Source: Macropodus opercularis (taxonomy: Eukaryota > Chordata > Actinopteri > Anabantiformes > Osphronemidae). Taken from it: DNA of 64,000 bases. Positions within the stretch are counted from its first letter, which is position 1; each line of letters starts with the position of its first letter. Below the pieces are notes generated by a model. That model did no database searches. It was not told where the DNA came from and saw only the letters and a program-made list of their open reading frames with translations. Where the stretch lies: the NCBI GenBank assembly GCA_030770545.1, contig CM061109.1, forward strand, positions 15,608,001 through 15,672,000. The letters run 5' to 3'. Below are positions 41,901 to 49,542 of the stretch, in pieces. The position numbers were made by a program, and so were the translations under genes.

Positions 41901-44304
41901 GAGGGGAAGCAGGAAAGTGATGAGGAGCTGGGGAAGGAGAGAGTGAGTGGTTATCTGGGCCCATCAATACTGGGGGTGGTCTTTCGGCAGGAGGAGTGTT
42001 TCCCTAGACGGAGAGCTGTAATAAATAAGGATGATGTTTGGGCTGCAATGAAGAGTCTGGCAGATGGATAGAAAGGAAGAGGAGAGATGGAGAAAAGATG
42101 AGGGAGCAAGTGTGGGCTTAGGTTCCCCGTTCACTTTTAGATAGTCTTTTATCTGCTACCTTCTGCTGTAATGGCTACGCAAGGAAAAACGTGACAGTTA
42201 GCTGATAATAAAGATCCGATGAATTGATTGTGTGAGGGGAGATTGGAGGGGAAGGCAGGAAATGTAGAGTCATGTGTCAGTTGATGGGTTTTAGTCTATT
42301 GGGAATGTTTTTGTTACAGAGTATTGATAATTAAAGGAGGTAACATCACTAGGGCTGCAACGAACAATTTCTGTATGTGGCCGAGGGCTCATCCAGCCTC
42401 AGACTTCAAAGAACAGTTGATCAGTAAATCTTTTGATTTGGAAAGTGCAGCTGGGCTGTTCGCTGAGTTTGATTTCCATGGTGGTTAACGACAAAGGATG
42501 TACTGTGCAGCAGTAGTACTGGGGGGAAATGCAAAGCCAAGACACAGCAACGTTACCAGAGGTGTTAGACACCAGCAAACCAACAGGTGTGAGCTCTGTA
42601 ATGCTGTTGTCACTTTAGCTAATGTTCGTCTAGTTCAGCTTTGCTTTGGTGCCAGCGGTAATGGGAAGTTGTGTTCGTAACGCTGGTTTACCTCATCTTG
42701 CGAGGCTCAAAGCTGCAAGTTGAGGGTTGTCTAAGTACAACTGTGTGAGTGGAAAATGTCGTCTTCTTTCAGATGGGTCTGAGGCAGAGGAGGAGCCAGA
42801 ACAACAGCCACAACCAACAGACAAAACAAAGACGAAACCAGAGAAGAGAAAGAGGATAACTGAGAAAACGGTTAAAGCCAAAAAGAAGAAAAGCAATGAA
42901 CAGGTATTAGCACGTTCTATCGGTTCTCACTGTGCGTTTCTTCAGTCTCCGCAACATCTGCAGCAGTGTAAACACCAGATAGACTGATTTATAGTCAGTC
43001 AAATATATTATTTGACTGACATTAAAATCTGGACTAGATTGATGATATCTCTTCAGTGGTATTTATAATGTGTAAACATTTGTAACAGAACGAGTGTGTA
43101 ACTCCAAAGAAAGAGGCCGGGGATGAAGAATCGGCTAAGCCTAAAAGGAGGAGGAAGGTGAGTGGGGCGGCACCTGCTGTCGGTTTTGGTGCATTGGCAG
43201 GACCCTTATGTGTGAATGTCATTACCAGAAGAAGAAGACCATTACAGACGTCTTAGCCGGCTCAGAACCCAAACCAGGCTGTGCAGCGGATCTGCAGGAA
43301 CTGGTCACGCAGTACTTCTCAGACAAGCGCTCGGTGATTGAGCAGGACATGCTCCAATTACAGGGTGAGTCAAAGGCAGACCCCTCAAACTTGAAACCTC
43401 AGTCAATATGTGCTGATGTGTCGACTGACCAAGGTCGTTGTCTGTCCGGCTGCGTCCTCCAGACTCCGACTTCCTGTCCTGTAATGACCTGACTCACAGC
43501 TTGTCATCATATCTAAAACAGGGTGAGTGTCATCACTACGGCCTCATGTTACAGCCTGCAGACTGATGTGCTAATGCTTTTTACATATTCTTTGCCTTGG
43601 GACGATTGATACATTCTTACCTTTACTTGCCTTTTTCCTGACGGATATTTCTGTTTTCCTTTTCCTAGTTTGTCCGAAGTGGGCCAAGATTCAAAAGCAG
43701 CACACAGACAAGGGTTCAGCGGTTCTGCTCGTCGTCTGTAGCTCTGCTCTTCGATGCATTGAGCTCATTAAGTAAGTAACACACCAGCTTTTCCTGCTGA
43801 AGTTCGCACATTACAACTTCTTCGTGAGATTTACACTAGCACTGGTTGTTTTGTGTTACAGAAGTTTGGCTACATTCAAGGGTCAAGCCAGAGTCCTGAA
43901 GCTTTTTGCTAAGCATGTAAAGGTAATGGAGGTGATCGTGACATGCATGTGGACTGTGTGCGTGTGGAGGGACTAGTTTTGCCTAATTTATTGTCGTCGT
44001 GTGTGTCTGTACAGGTGGAGGAGCAGATGAAGCTGCTGCAGAAAGGTGTCGTCCACATTGGAGTGGGGACGCCTGGCAGGATTAGTACTCTCATTGACAA
44101 AGGTGGGCGACGTATCTGTCCTCCTACAGCCCGCAGAGCATCTGTTGAAACATTACTGACCGATGACGACTCTGATCGATTATCTTTTTTTAGAGGCTTT
44201 GAACTTGAGCGCTTTGAGATACCTGGTTGTGGACTGGAACTGGAGGGACCAGAAGCTCAGAAGGATGGTGGACATTCCTGAGGTGACTTACTGCCCCCTG
44301 CTGG

Positions 44305-44359
<55 letters not shown>

Positions 44360-44588
44360 CTTTTTGAAATGGTTGCACTCAAAATGCAAAACCTGTTGAC
44401 ATTTTCTACCAAACAGTTAAAATGTACTTTACAGATTATTTGCATATATATTAGATAGTATTTTTGTAGAAACTATACATTTATACATTATGCATATCTT
44501 ACAGACCAAACTGGACTTCATGAAGTTGCTGGAGAGTGCTATCCTGAATAACCGCAAAGAAAACAAAGCCAAAATTGGACTGTTTTAA
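23923..44588 (+). CDS. cmss1: Cms1 ribosomal small subunit homolog (10 coding exons)
   Basis: Predicted 289 aa, against about 279 in human CMSS1. Joined coding exons: 23923-23971, 42773-42903, 43089-43157, 43229-43364, 43463-43522, 43669-43771, 43862-43922, 44015-44102, 44194-44282, 44505-44588; all junctions keep frame. The family (PF14617) associates with the small-subunit processome in the nucleolus. The N-terminal part (about residues 17-95) is acidic, then lysine-rich and probably disordered. The rest resembles one RecA-like lobe of DEAD-box helicases: VLLVVCSSALRCIEL near residue 170, GVGTPGR at 219-225, and DWNWRDQKLRRM at 246-257 where a helicase would have DEAD. The C-terminus is KIGLF. 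The start is the first ATG (context AACATGG) and encodes MGDDLGDEWW, typical of the family. Intron 1 is 18.8 kb and contains filip1l on the other strand. Confidence 0.95.
24091..24104. repeat. 14-base perfect palindrome AGCTAACGTTAGCT
   Basis: Lies about 120 bases after cmss1 exon 1. The GCTAACGTTAGC motif recurs near teleost transcription starts. Its function here is unknown. Confidence 0.8.
24105..25417. other. cmss1 intron 1, left part
   Basis: No exon recognised. The first 400 bases stay CpG-rich and contain short open frames on both strands around 24,210-24,490, probably an extension of the promoter island. The rest is AT-rich and runs into the filip1l 3' UTR. Confidence 0.5.
24888..24893 (-). 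terminator. filip1l: Possible distal filip1l polyadenylation signal
   Basis: TTTATT on the plus strand reads AATAAA on the minus strand, about 740 bases beyond the filip1l stop. A nearer ATTAAA variant is at 25,423-25,418. Confidence 0.4.
25418..25423 (-). terminator. filip1l: Possible proximal filip1l polyadenylation signal
   Basis: ATTAAA on the minus strand, about 210 bases after the stop codon. It is a variant hexamer, so which site is used is uncertain. Confidence 0.4.
25630..28108 (-). CDS. filip1l: filip1l large 3' coding exon
   Basis: 2479 bases carrying about 82% of the protein. The acceptor is TCTTTGCAG at 28,109. Reading starts LKLLIVKEREYQEIK with TEELTKLKTFAVLVVKEQQ soon after, matching the human exon. 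Compared with human, the coiled coil between EEQRRHFQKL and EVEVLRRRVVEMEGKDEEL is clearly shorter. The stop is TAG at 25,632-25,630. Confidence 0.95.
25630..34834 (-). CDS. filip1l: Filamin A-interacting protein 1-like (4 coding exons found)
   Basis: Predicted 1008 aa, against about 1135 in human FILIP1L (DOC1). Exons in transcript order: 34834-34637, 34550-34380, 34067-33889, 28108-25630; all phases agree. The protein belongs to the FILIP/CortBP2-NTD family. These are cytoplasmic coiled-coil proteins linked to filamin and actin regulation, restrained migration and reduced Wnt/beta-catenin signalling. Residues about 50-66 hold the conserved DLSRDDLLFLLSILEGELQ and 67-690 are mostly heptad-type coiled coil. 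The C-terminal third is Ser/Thr/Pro-rich with family blocks HTPGQPLHIKV (near 785) and NKIHIHLGSP (near 935). It ends LTGLCD. The first ATG of the upstream exon was taken as start. However, that exon has a good acceptor at 34,877 and stays open 5' of the ATG, so an earlier exon may add residues. The whole gene lies inside cmss1 intron 1, antisense. Confidence 0.93.
28109..33888. other. filip1l intron (also cmss1 intron 1)
   Basis: 5.8 kb with no additional exon recognised on either strand. The open frame near 33,053-33,394 on the plus strand has no splice context or recognisable similarity. Confidence 0.5.
33889..34067 (-). CDS. filip1l: filip1l coding exon 3
   Basis: Encodes LKHLVETHRRSSKQMLKQLL through CLTTLLEQDRER, coiled coil. 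Acceptor CCCCTCAG, donor GAGAG|GTTGGT, phase 2. Confidence 0.92.
34380..34550 (-). CDS. filip1l: filip1l coding exon 2
   Basis: 57 codons starting ARDEVIAVLKSEKMD and containing EKVLRALRRDSQ, then DVYKIPITE. It follows the human exon closely. Acceptor CACACTAG, donor GAG|GTACCA. Confidence 0.93.
34637..34834 (-). CDS. filip1l: filip1l coding exon 1 (as annotated)
   Basis: 66 codons from ATG (MASWNQAAPK) to LLSILEGELQ. Donor CAG|GTAGCA. An acceptor (pyrimidine tract ending CCTAG) lies just upstream at 34,877, so the exon itself begins there. Residues before the Met (LKTHGHLGKSRD) are open and could be translated from an upstream exon. Confidence 0.88.
34877..42772. other. cmss1 intron 1, right part
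   Basis: 7.9 kb upstream of the known filip1l exons and downstream of cmss1 exon 1. It must hold a filip1l promoter or 5' non-coding exon, or these lie elsewhere, but I could not place it. About 38,880-39,330 and 40,900-41,110 are rich in TAAT cores and look like candidate conserved non-coding elements. A short piece at 42,352-42,374 (AGGGCTGCAACGAACAATTT) resembles a dispersed fish repeat. Confidence 0.4.
42773..42903 (+). CDS. cmss1: cmss1 exon 2
   Basis: Acceptor CTTTCAG, donor CAG|GTATTA. Encodes an acidic run (EAEEEPEQQ) and then a Lys/Arg-rich tail, the disordered N-terminal arm. Confidence 0.92.
43089..43157 (+). CDS. cmss1: cmss1 exon 3
   Basis: 23 codons, phase 0 at both ends. Charged linker ending KPKRRRK, a likely nuclear or nucleolar localisation patch. 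Donor AAG|GTGAGT. Confidence 0.9.
43229..43364 (+). CDS. cmss1: cmss1 exon 4
   Basis: Starts KKKTITDVLAG and includes the helix QELVTQYFSDKRSVIEQ. Donor CAGG|GTGAGT, phase 1. Confidence 0.92.
43463..43522 (+). CDS. cmss1: cmss1 exon 5
   Basis: Short exon encoding DSDFLSCNDLTHSLSSYLKQ, strongly like the human segment. Acceptor CCTCCAG, donor CAGG|GTGAGT. Confidence 0.93.
43669..43771 (+). CDS. cmss1: cmss1 exon 6
   Basis: Begins VCPKWAKIQ and contains the hydrophobic strand VLLVVCSSALRCIEL, equivalent to the start of the helicase-like core. Donor AA|GTAAGT. Confidence 0.93.
43862..43922 (+). CDS. cmss1: cmss1 exon 7
   Basis: Encodes SLATFKGQARVLKLFAKHVK, completing a split Lys codon from exon 6. 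Acceptor GTTACAG, donor AAG|GTAATG. Confidence 0.93.
44015..44102 (+). CDS. cmss1: cmss1 exon 8
   Basis: Carries VVHIGVGTPGRI, the motif that parallels TPGR (motif Ib) of DEAD-box proteins. Acceptor TGTACAG, donor AAAG|GTGGGC. Confidence 0.93.
44194..44282 (+). CDS. cmss1: cmss1 exon 9
   Basis: Encodes LSALRYLVVDWNWRDQKL followed by the DIPE element. DWNW stands where active helicases have DEAD. Acceptor TTTTTAG, donor GAG|GTGACT. Confidence 0.93.
44291..44304 (-). promoter_or_regulatory. CTCF-like site in cmss1 intron 9
   Basis: CTGCCCCCTGCTGG reads CCAGCAGGGGGCAG on the minus strand, which fits the CTCF core CCASYAGRKGGCRS at every position. Motif evidence only. Confidence 0.5.
44306..44358 (+). 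repeat. (TG)n microsatellite
   Basis: About 26 uninterrupted TG units in the last cmss1 intron, directly after the CTCF-like motif. Probably length-polymorphic. Confidence 0.97.
44505..44588 (+). CDS. cmss1: cmss1 exon 10 (stop)
   Basis: Begins TKLDFMKLLE and ends KIGLF followed by TAA. Acceptor CTTACAG. Confidence 0.93.
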   Translation, partial: TKLDFMKLLESAILNNRKENKAKIGLF

Positions 44589-44827
44589 CTGCACAAAACC
44601 CTGTAAACCTGTTTATGACTCCCACCGGGATTTTTAGTCTAAAGCGATGTACTGATGGTGGCCACAGCAGGGACAGTAATGTCGTGGGCGTCTCATCCTG
44701 TTGTTTTCTTCTTGATGTCAATGTGAAACCTGTGCAATGCTTTTAGTGTTTTCTGAGGTTGTGTCAAACATGTGGTGGTGTTTGCTCACTGCTGTTGTCC
44801 AACACGGCGTCTCAGTGTGATGGATTG

Positions 44828-44833
44828 AATAAA
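44828..44833 (+). terminator. cmss1: cmss1 polyadenylation signal
   Basis: Canonical AATAAA about 240 bases after the cmss1 stop, giving a short 3' UTR. Confidence 0.8.
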
Positions 44834-45178
44834 CACACTCAGAATGAAACCAGTATCTTTTTGTTTGTTTACTCTGACCTTGGAAAGTCCCTCCTACTGA
44901 GATTGTGAGGTCGTGAGTTTAGCTGCCCACTAGGAAGCCCTGTTTATCATAACATCCTTTGATAAAGCGTTTTGCTGCAACATAAAACACAGACTCCAGT
45001 CATGCTGATGAAAAACAGAAACCTTTCTCTAGTAGGAAGGACAAATGTTACACAAACCACAAAGAACATGGAAGCAGCAGACTGAGAAGCAGATAAATAA
45101 AAGATTGTGGTTAATAAGTAACAGGCCACAACGGTGTAACCCACCATGCAAGGCCTGCTGGGAAATCTCTTAGAAGGG

Positions 45179-45198
45179 TGTGTGTGTGTGTGTGTGTG
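45179..45198 (+). repeat. Short (GT)n tract
   Basis: About nine GT units between the cmss1 3' end and the tmem30c start. Confidence 0.9.
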
Positions 45199-45199
45199 C

Positions 45200-45311
45200 G
45201 TGCTGGGAGATATTGAAATAAAGAACAGGAAGAGAACGTAGCGCCTCGTTCACGCATTTTGGTTTTGGCTGTGCAGCAAGTTCCTCTTCTGGTCTCGATC
45301 AGAAATCTCTC
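45200..45311 (+). promoter_or_regulatory. tmem30c: tmem30c promoter-proximal region and 5' UTR
   Basis: Lies between the cmss1 polyadenylation signal and the tmem30c ATG, a gap of only about 480 bases, so any independent tmem30c promoter must be here or within cmss1. GAACAGGAAGAG near 45,223 is an ETS-like GGAA site. No TATA box is clear. Confidence 0.4.
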
Positions 45312-45509
45312 ATGGGCAAAGTGAAGGTCAATTCTGGGCCCCTGGCTCGGAGGCCGGACAACTCGGCTTTCAAGCAGCAGAGGCTTCCTGCCTGGTCTCC
45401 CATGCTAACGGCTAACACTGTGCTGCCTTTCTTCTACTTGACTTCTTTGATATGTATGGTGTTGGGTGTGTGGCTGCTTCTTACCGTACAGAGCACACAG
45501 GAAACAAAG
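45312..45509 (+). CDS. tmem30c: tmem30c exon 1
   Basis: 66 codons: cytosolic N-terminus, QQRLPAWSPMLTAN and the first membrane span. Donor AAAG|GTGAGT, phase 0. Confidence 0.92.
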
Positions 45510-47190
45510 GTGAGTGTGTGTTTCTAATGTTTTTATATATGGAATTATTGCCATAAACAAACTTTGCGTTAATGTGTGTATGTGTGAGAAGCAAAGATTA
45601 AGCGAACGAATGCCATAAAAAAGGGAGTGACATGGATGAAAGGTCTAAGTGGAAACAGCCGTTTCCTTCAGCCGTCTCCTGTCTCTGCAGGTGGACTACA
45701 CAGACGCTGGGACGTGTAATGTGTGTTTAGAAATGCGTACAAACGTGAGCAATGCAGCCAAGAGCTGCACCTGCACAGTGAGGTTTGAAATCCAGAAAGC
45801 ATTCAAGGTAAATAAACTTATTGACATTCTGTACTGTAACTAAACCTGTTTCTTCCTGAGACACAAGGACGGCTGACAGCTTTTAAAATGGGTTTAAAGT
45901 TTGAGTCTACAACTTTAAGCCACTCGGGCGTCGGTGTTTGCCTGTGCACATCCTGCCATCATGTGGTTCCTGCTGCTGTTCTAGGGAGATGTCTTTTTCT
46001 ACTACGGCCTGCAGAACTTCCATCAGAACCTCCGCAGGTACATGGACTCCAGAGATGATGGACAGTTAGTTGGCAAGAAGACAAACCTAAAGGTACAGTG
46101 TTGTCTACTAACTGCTATTATCCTTCCTTGCTCCTACAGTGGTTCATGCAGTGCCTAGTATTAGATTATTTGTCTAACGACAAGCTATAATTCATTGTGA
46201 CAAATGTAGTTTTAATATTAACAGCTTGTTCCTTCACTAGAACCCCAGTTCGTACTGCGAACCGTTTACCAAAGACCAGAATGGACTCCCCATTGCTCCC
46301 TGTGGTGCTGTGGCCAACAGTATGTTTAATGGTAAACGCCACTGCTAACACACGTCCGTCATCTTCTCCTCTTCTGTCACGGGCTTCTAACTTGCGTCTG
46401 TTCTCTCAGACTCCTTCTCTCTGACCTATCACGGGTCCACTGGTCTTCTTGCTAAGGTTCCTCTGCTACGGACAGGCATCACCTGGTACACGGATAAAAA
46501 CGTCAAGTTCCACAACCCAAAGATTGACAACCTCACACTGCCTCAGGTGTTTGAAGGTTCGTAGAGATGTAGCACTGATCAAACGCAGGGATGGGATTTC
46601 AGTCGGATGTCGTGTGATTAGAGATTACTCCCTCAGGCACAGCTAAGCCACTGTACTGGCAGAGGCCCGTGTACGAGTTCCAGCCCCTCGATCCATCCAA
46701 CAACGGTTTCATCAATGACGACCTGATCGTGTGGATGAGGGAGGCGGCTTTCCCCAATTTCAAGAAGCTGTATGGGATTTTACTTCGAGCCAGTAAGCCC
46801 TTCAAACATGGACTTCCAGCTGGGAATTACAGCGTGGAGATATCCTACAGTATCCTTTTGCTGTTGGCTTCATGTGAGGCCTTGGACATGGGTTTATGTG
46901 GGTTAAATGTGCCCCATTGTGTGCGTTGGGCACTTCAAACTGCTGATTCACCAGTGAATTATCGTGAACATGTATTTTCAGCCTTGACCTCTGCTTTTCC
47001 AGACTTCCCAGTGCAGTACTTCCGAGGCAGAAAGTGGGTGGTGCTGACCACGCTAACCTGGTTTGGAGGTCAGAACCATTTCCTGCCCATTGCTTACCTA
47101 GTCACCAGTGGCCTCATCCTACTGATAGCAGTCATCCTCACAGTGGTTTGGTGGAAGTTTGGAAAGAATGGAAATAACATGCAGGAATGA
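45312..47190 (+). CDS. tmem30c: CDC50-family flippase subunit, Tmem30c-like (7 exons)
   Basis: Predicted 353 aa, the usual CDC50 length. Exons: 45312-45509, 45691-45807, 45985-46092, 46241-46331, 46410-46556, 46637-46849, 47003-47190. CDC50 proteins are beta subunits that escort P4-ATPases from the ER and support phospholipid flipping. Two membrane spans (about 34-60 and 319-342) enclose a large exoplasmic domain. The family disulfide cysteines are present: C75, C78, C92 and C94, then C147 and C162. Possible N-glycosylation sites are N84 (NVS), N212 (NLT) and N284 (NYS). The stretch NFPVQYFRGRKW at 292-303 and WFGGQNHFLPIAY are typical. The ATG gives MGKVKVNSGPLARRPDNSAF, a normal CDC50 N-terminus. 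Assignment to the C paralogue rests on its position beside cmss1, as in 3q12.1; by sequence alone it could be called Tmem30a-like. Confidence 0.92.
45691..45807 (+). CDS. tmem30c: tmem30c exon 2
   Basis: 39 codons with the CNVC and SCTC cysteine pairs. Acceptor CTCTGCAG, donor AAG|GTAAAT. Confidence 0.93.
45985..46092 (+). CDS. tmem30c: tmem30c exon 3
   Basis: 36 codons with VFFYYGLQNFHQNLRRYM, a conserved CDC50 block. Acceptor TTCTAG, donor AAG|GTACAG. Confidence 0.93.
46241..46331 (+). CDS. tmem30c: tmem30c exon 4
   Basis: Contains C147 and C162 and the block PIAPCGAVANSMFN. Acceptor TTCACTAG, donor AATG|GTAAAC. Confidence 0.93.
46410..46556 (+). CDS. tmem30c: tmem30c exon 5
   Basis: Begins DSFSLTYHG and includes GITWYTDKNVKFHNP, the usual CDC50 exoplasmic core. 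Acceptor TTCTCTCAG, donor GAAG|GTTCGT. Confidence 0.92.
46637..46849 (+). CDS. tmem30c: tmem30c exon 6
   Basis: Begins GTAKPLYWQRPVYEFQP and includes NDDLIVWMREAAFPNFKKLY. The donor A|GTATCC is weaker than the others. Reading through it would retain an open intron, so intron retention is possible. Confidence 0.92.
47003..47190 (+). CDS. tmem30c: tmem30c exon 7 (stop)
   Basis: Second membrane span followed by WWKFGKNGNNMQE and TGA. Acceptor CTTTTCCAG. Confidence 0.93.
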
Positions 47191-47676
47191 AGGGTAAGAG
47201 GTGCTACAGGATGCAGCGGAGTGGGAAAAAAAACGCCAGCAGCCGAAAAAGCTAATTGTTGTGCGCTGCTTTAAACACACAGCGAATTCCAAAGGAAAAG
47301 AACTCATGAGCAAACGAGGTATAAGGAGAAGTGTTTAGAGAAGAATGTTGATTTGGTGCAACAACAGCGTGTTCGCAAAATGAAGGAAATATGGCTTTCC
47401 CTGTCATCTGTAGTAGTACTGTAGTACTGTAGTGCTACTGCATTTGTCTGGTTATGAATCCATGTTTTAATTTGTGGTGTGTTGTCATGTTCAGTGTGTG
47501 CATTCGTTTCTTTTAGTTGTGATGTGTTAAACTCTCAGGACTCCAATAGTTGGACTATATTTGAAACGCACTCACATAACGCTAGTTAACAGTACAGCTG
47601 CTGATGAAAATGCCAATGACTTACAATCATTTAAGTTTGTCAGATGTGTGTGCACGTGATGATGCCTACAAATTGT

Positions 47677-47682
47677 AATAAA
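47677..47682 (+). terminator. tmem30c: tmem30c polyadenylation signal
   Basis: AATAAA about 490 bases after the stop, followed within 30 bases by T-rich sequence. Confidence 0.75.
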
Positions 47683-47702
47683 GCAGTTTCTTTTAAAAAC
47701 TC

Positions 47703-47708
47703 TTTATT
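47703..47708 (-). terminator. dcbld2: Probable dcbld2 polyadenylation signal
   Basis: TTTATT on the plus strand is AATAAA on the minus strand. A second copy is at 47,794-47,789. Use of either gives dcbld2 a 3' UTR of about 1.3-1.4 kb and brings it to within tens of bases of, or into overlap with, the tmem30c 3' end. Confidence 0.45.
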
Positions 47709-48770
47709 TATCTATTTACAATCAGTAAGAGCCACGTAAGAACAACCCTTTTGTGACCAGAAAGCACCAGAACTATGTATTGACCTTATTTATTGAGCAT
47801 AAGTGACGCATGACTGGCAGCACAGCGACGCTCTAAATGCATAAAGCAGCTCATTCCTTTGGTTTCGCTCATGGCTTGGTCAGCTCAGTATCACACGTGG
47901 ACGGGAGAGGAATGCAGTCTACTGGTGCTACAGACAACGACAGAACACGACCTGCTAGAAATAGAAACCACACCGTTACCAGTTCATAGCAATGCGTAGG
48001 ACTGAACATGGAAGCAGCAGATGCATGTAACACGACCATTACAACACGGATCAGTCAACATGATGCACACAGACACACAGTAAACTATGAATTGTCAGCG
48101 GTAACAGATTTCCCACCCACCTTTTCATTGTACCTTTTTTTGCTAAAGCAACATCTAACTAGGTCTTTAAAACTCTTCACATTAAGACTGCTTTAATGTT
48201 TTAGTGGCGCTAAACTTACAACGTTGGCACAAACACCAGGCAGATCTGCTATGAACCAACATTGCATAAACACAGAACAGGCAACATTTGGTCTCTAGTA
48301 CTTAAAGTACTTACTGGGACCGACTCTCCTTTGATTTAACCCATCTGACTGACCATTTGTAAAAACTTGCACCAGTGCAACCACAATGATTTTACTTGCT
48401 ACCAGTGAGGGTGGTGATGGGCAGCAGGAGACTCAGCAGGATGTGAAATAAAAAAATAAATATCAGTAAATCGTCTGAGAGTTTAAACAGGTTTGCAGTA
48501 ATGGAATTACTAGAACTATACACAATTTCAAGTCATGCTTTGAAACAAAGACGAAACGTACCATGGAAAAGTAGTTTCTCTAAAAAGGAGGAAGTCTTTG
48601 ACCTTTAATGTGGGGTATGTTATGCAATGTGCAATTGAGTGATTGAGGAATATTGAAGAATCAACAGATTTGATGAATGTATATCATCAGGTACATTTCA
48701 GCTAAACCAGGTTCAGTATGTAACAGAACAATGGCTGCAATCACAGTTTCACACAACACGAGAACTACCA

Positions 48771-48800
48771 AAAAAAAATAAAAAAAATAATAATAATAAT
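48771..48800 (+). repeat. A-rich tract with (AAT)n
   Basis: A run of A with interspersed T passes into four or five ATA/AAT units, within the presumed dcbld2 3' UTR. Confidence 0.85.
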
Positions 48801-49123
48801 CACAGAATAGGGACAAAGTCCTTTTTTTGAACAGTAGTCAGCTTTCTCCTCCTCTTTCCTCCTCCCTCTGTTCATCCGTCTCCCACATCTGGCATAAACA
48901 CATTCATCTTTGTGGTTTCAGTGATAGGACTGTAATGGCACTACAAAGGCAGACTGTGGCCATGCAGAAACAATTAGGCAATACAGACATCTCCAGATGA
49001 TTCTACAGCTACACTTGTGTTCATTCAAACCTCGAGACCGGGCTTCAGGGCTCTCGCCTCCCTCCTTCTACATCGTCTTTGGGTTGTGCAGGGCAGGGAG
49101 GAGCAGATCATGTGCATCGCAGT

Positions 49124-49542
49124 TCAGCTCTGTCCTGTTGGCTTCTGAGTGCCTCTCTGAGGTACCTGATAGGTGACATCCTCAGTAGGCGTGACCTGTC
49201 CAGTGGCGTTCTTGGGAGTGTCGTAAGCAGACCTCCCTGATTGGCCACTTTCTGTCCGCGTGACCAGAGAGGTGGGCCCAGCACCCTTGAAACTACACAC
49301 CGCACTAAGCTGGCTCAAAGAGGAGCCCCCTGACGGGTGACAACCCATATCAACCACGATGGGCGTAGCGTATTCAGATCCTGACGCTGGCAGGGGCTCT
49401 GCATAGGCGTGGAATACATCTGGTGCGATGGGGGCATCATACAGGTCTGGATCTGTATATCCTGGGCCAGGGCCCTCGTCTGGTTTAAAGGTTGAACGCG
49501 CACCTAAAGTTGTCATGCCGCTCACCAGCGGCTGGGCATATT
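49124..49542 (-). CDS. dcbld2: dcbld2 exon 15 (stop)
   Basis: 139 codons including TGA, with seven YxxP motifs in 124 residues (YAQP, YTDP, YDAP, YAEP, YATP, YDTP, YQVP). Acceptor TCTTTTCAG. Confidence 0.95.

Noticed and set aside
44190..44445. Reading frames of repeated Thr-His or Cys-Val
   Set aside because: Translation of the (TG)n microsatellite.
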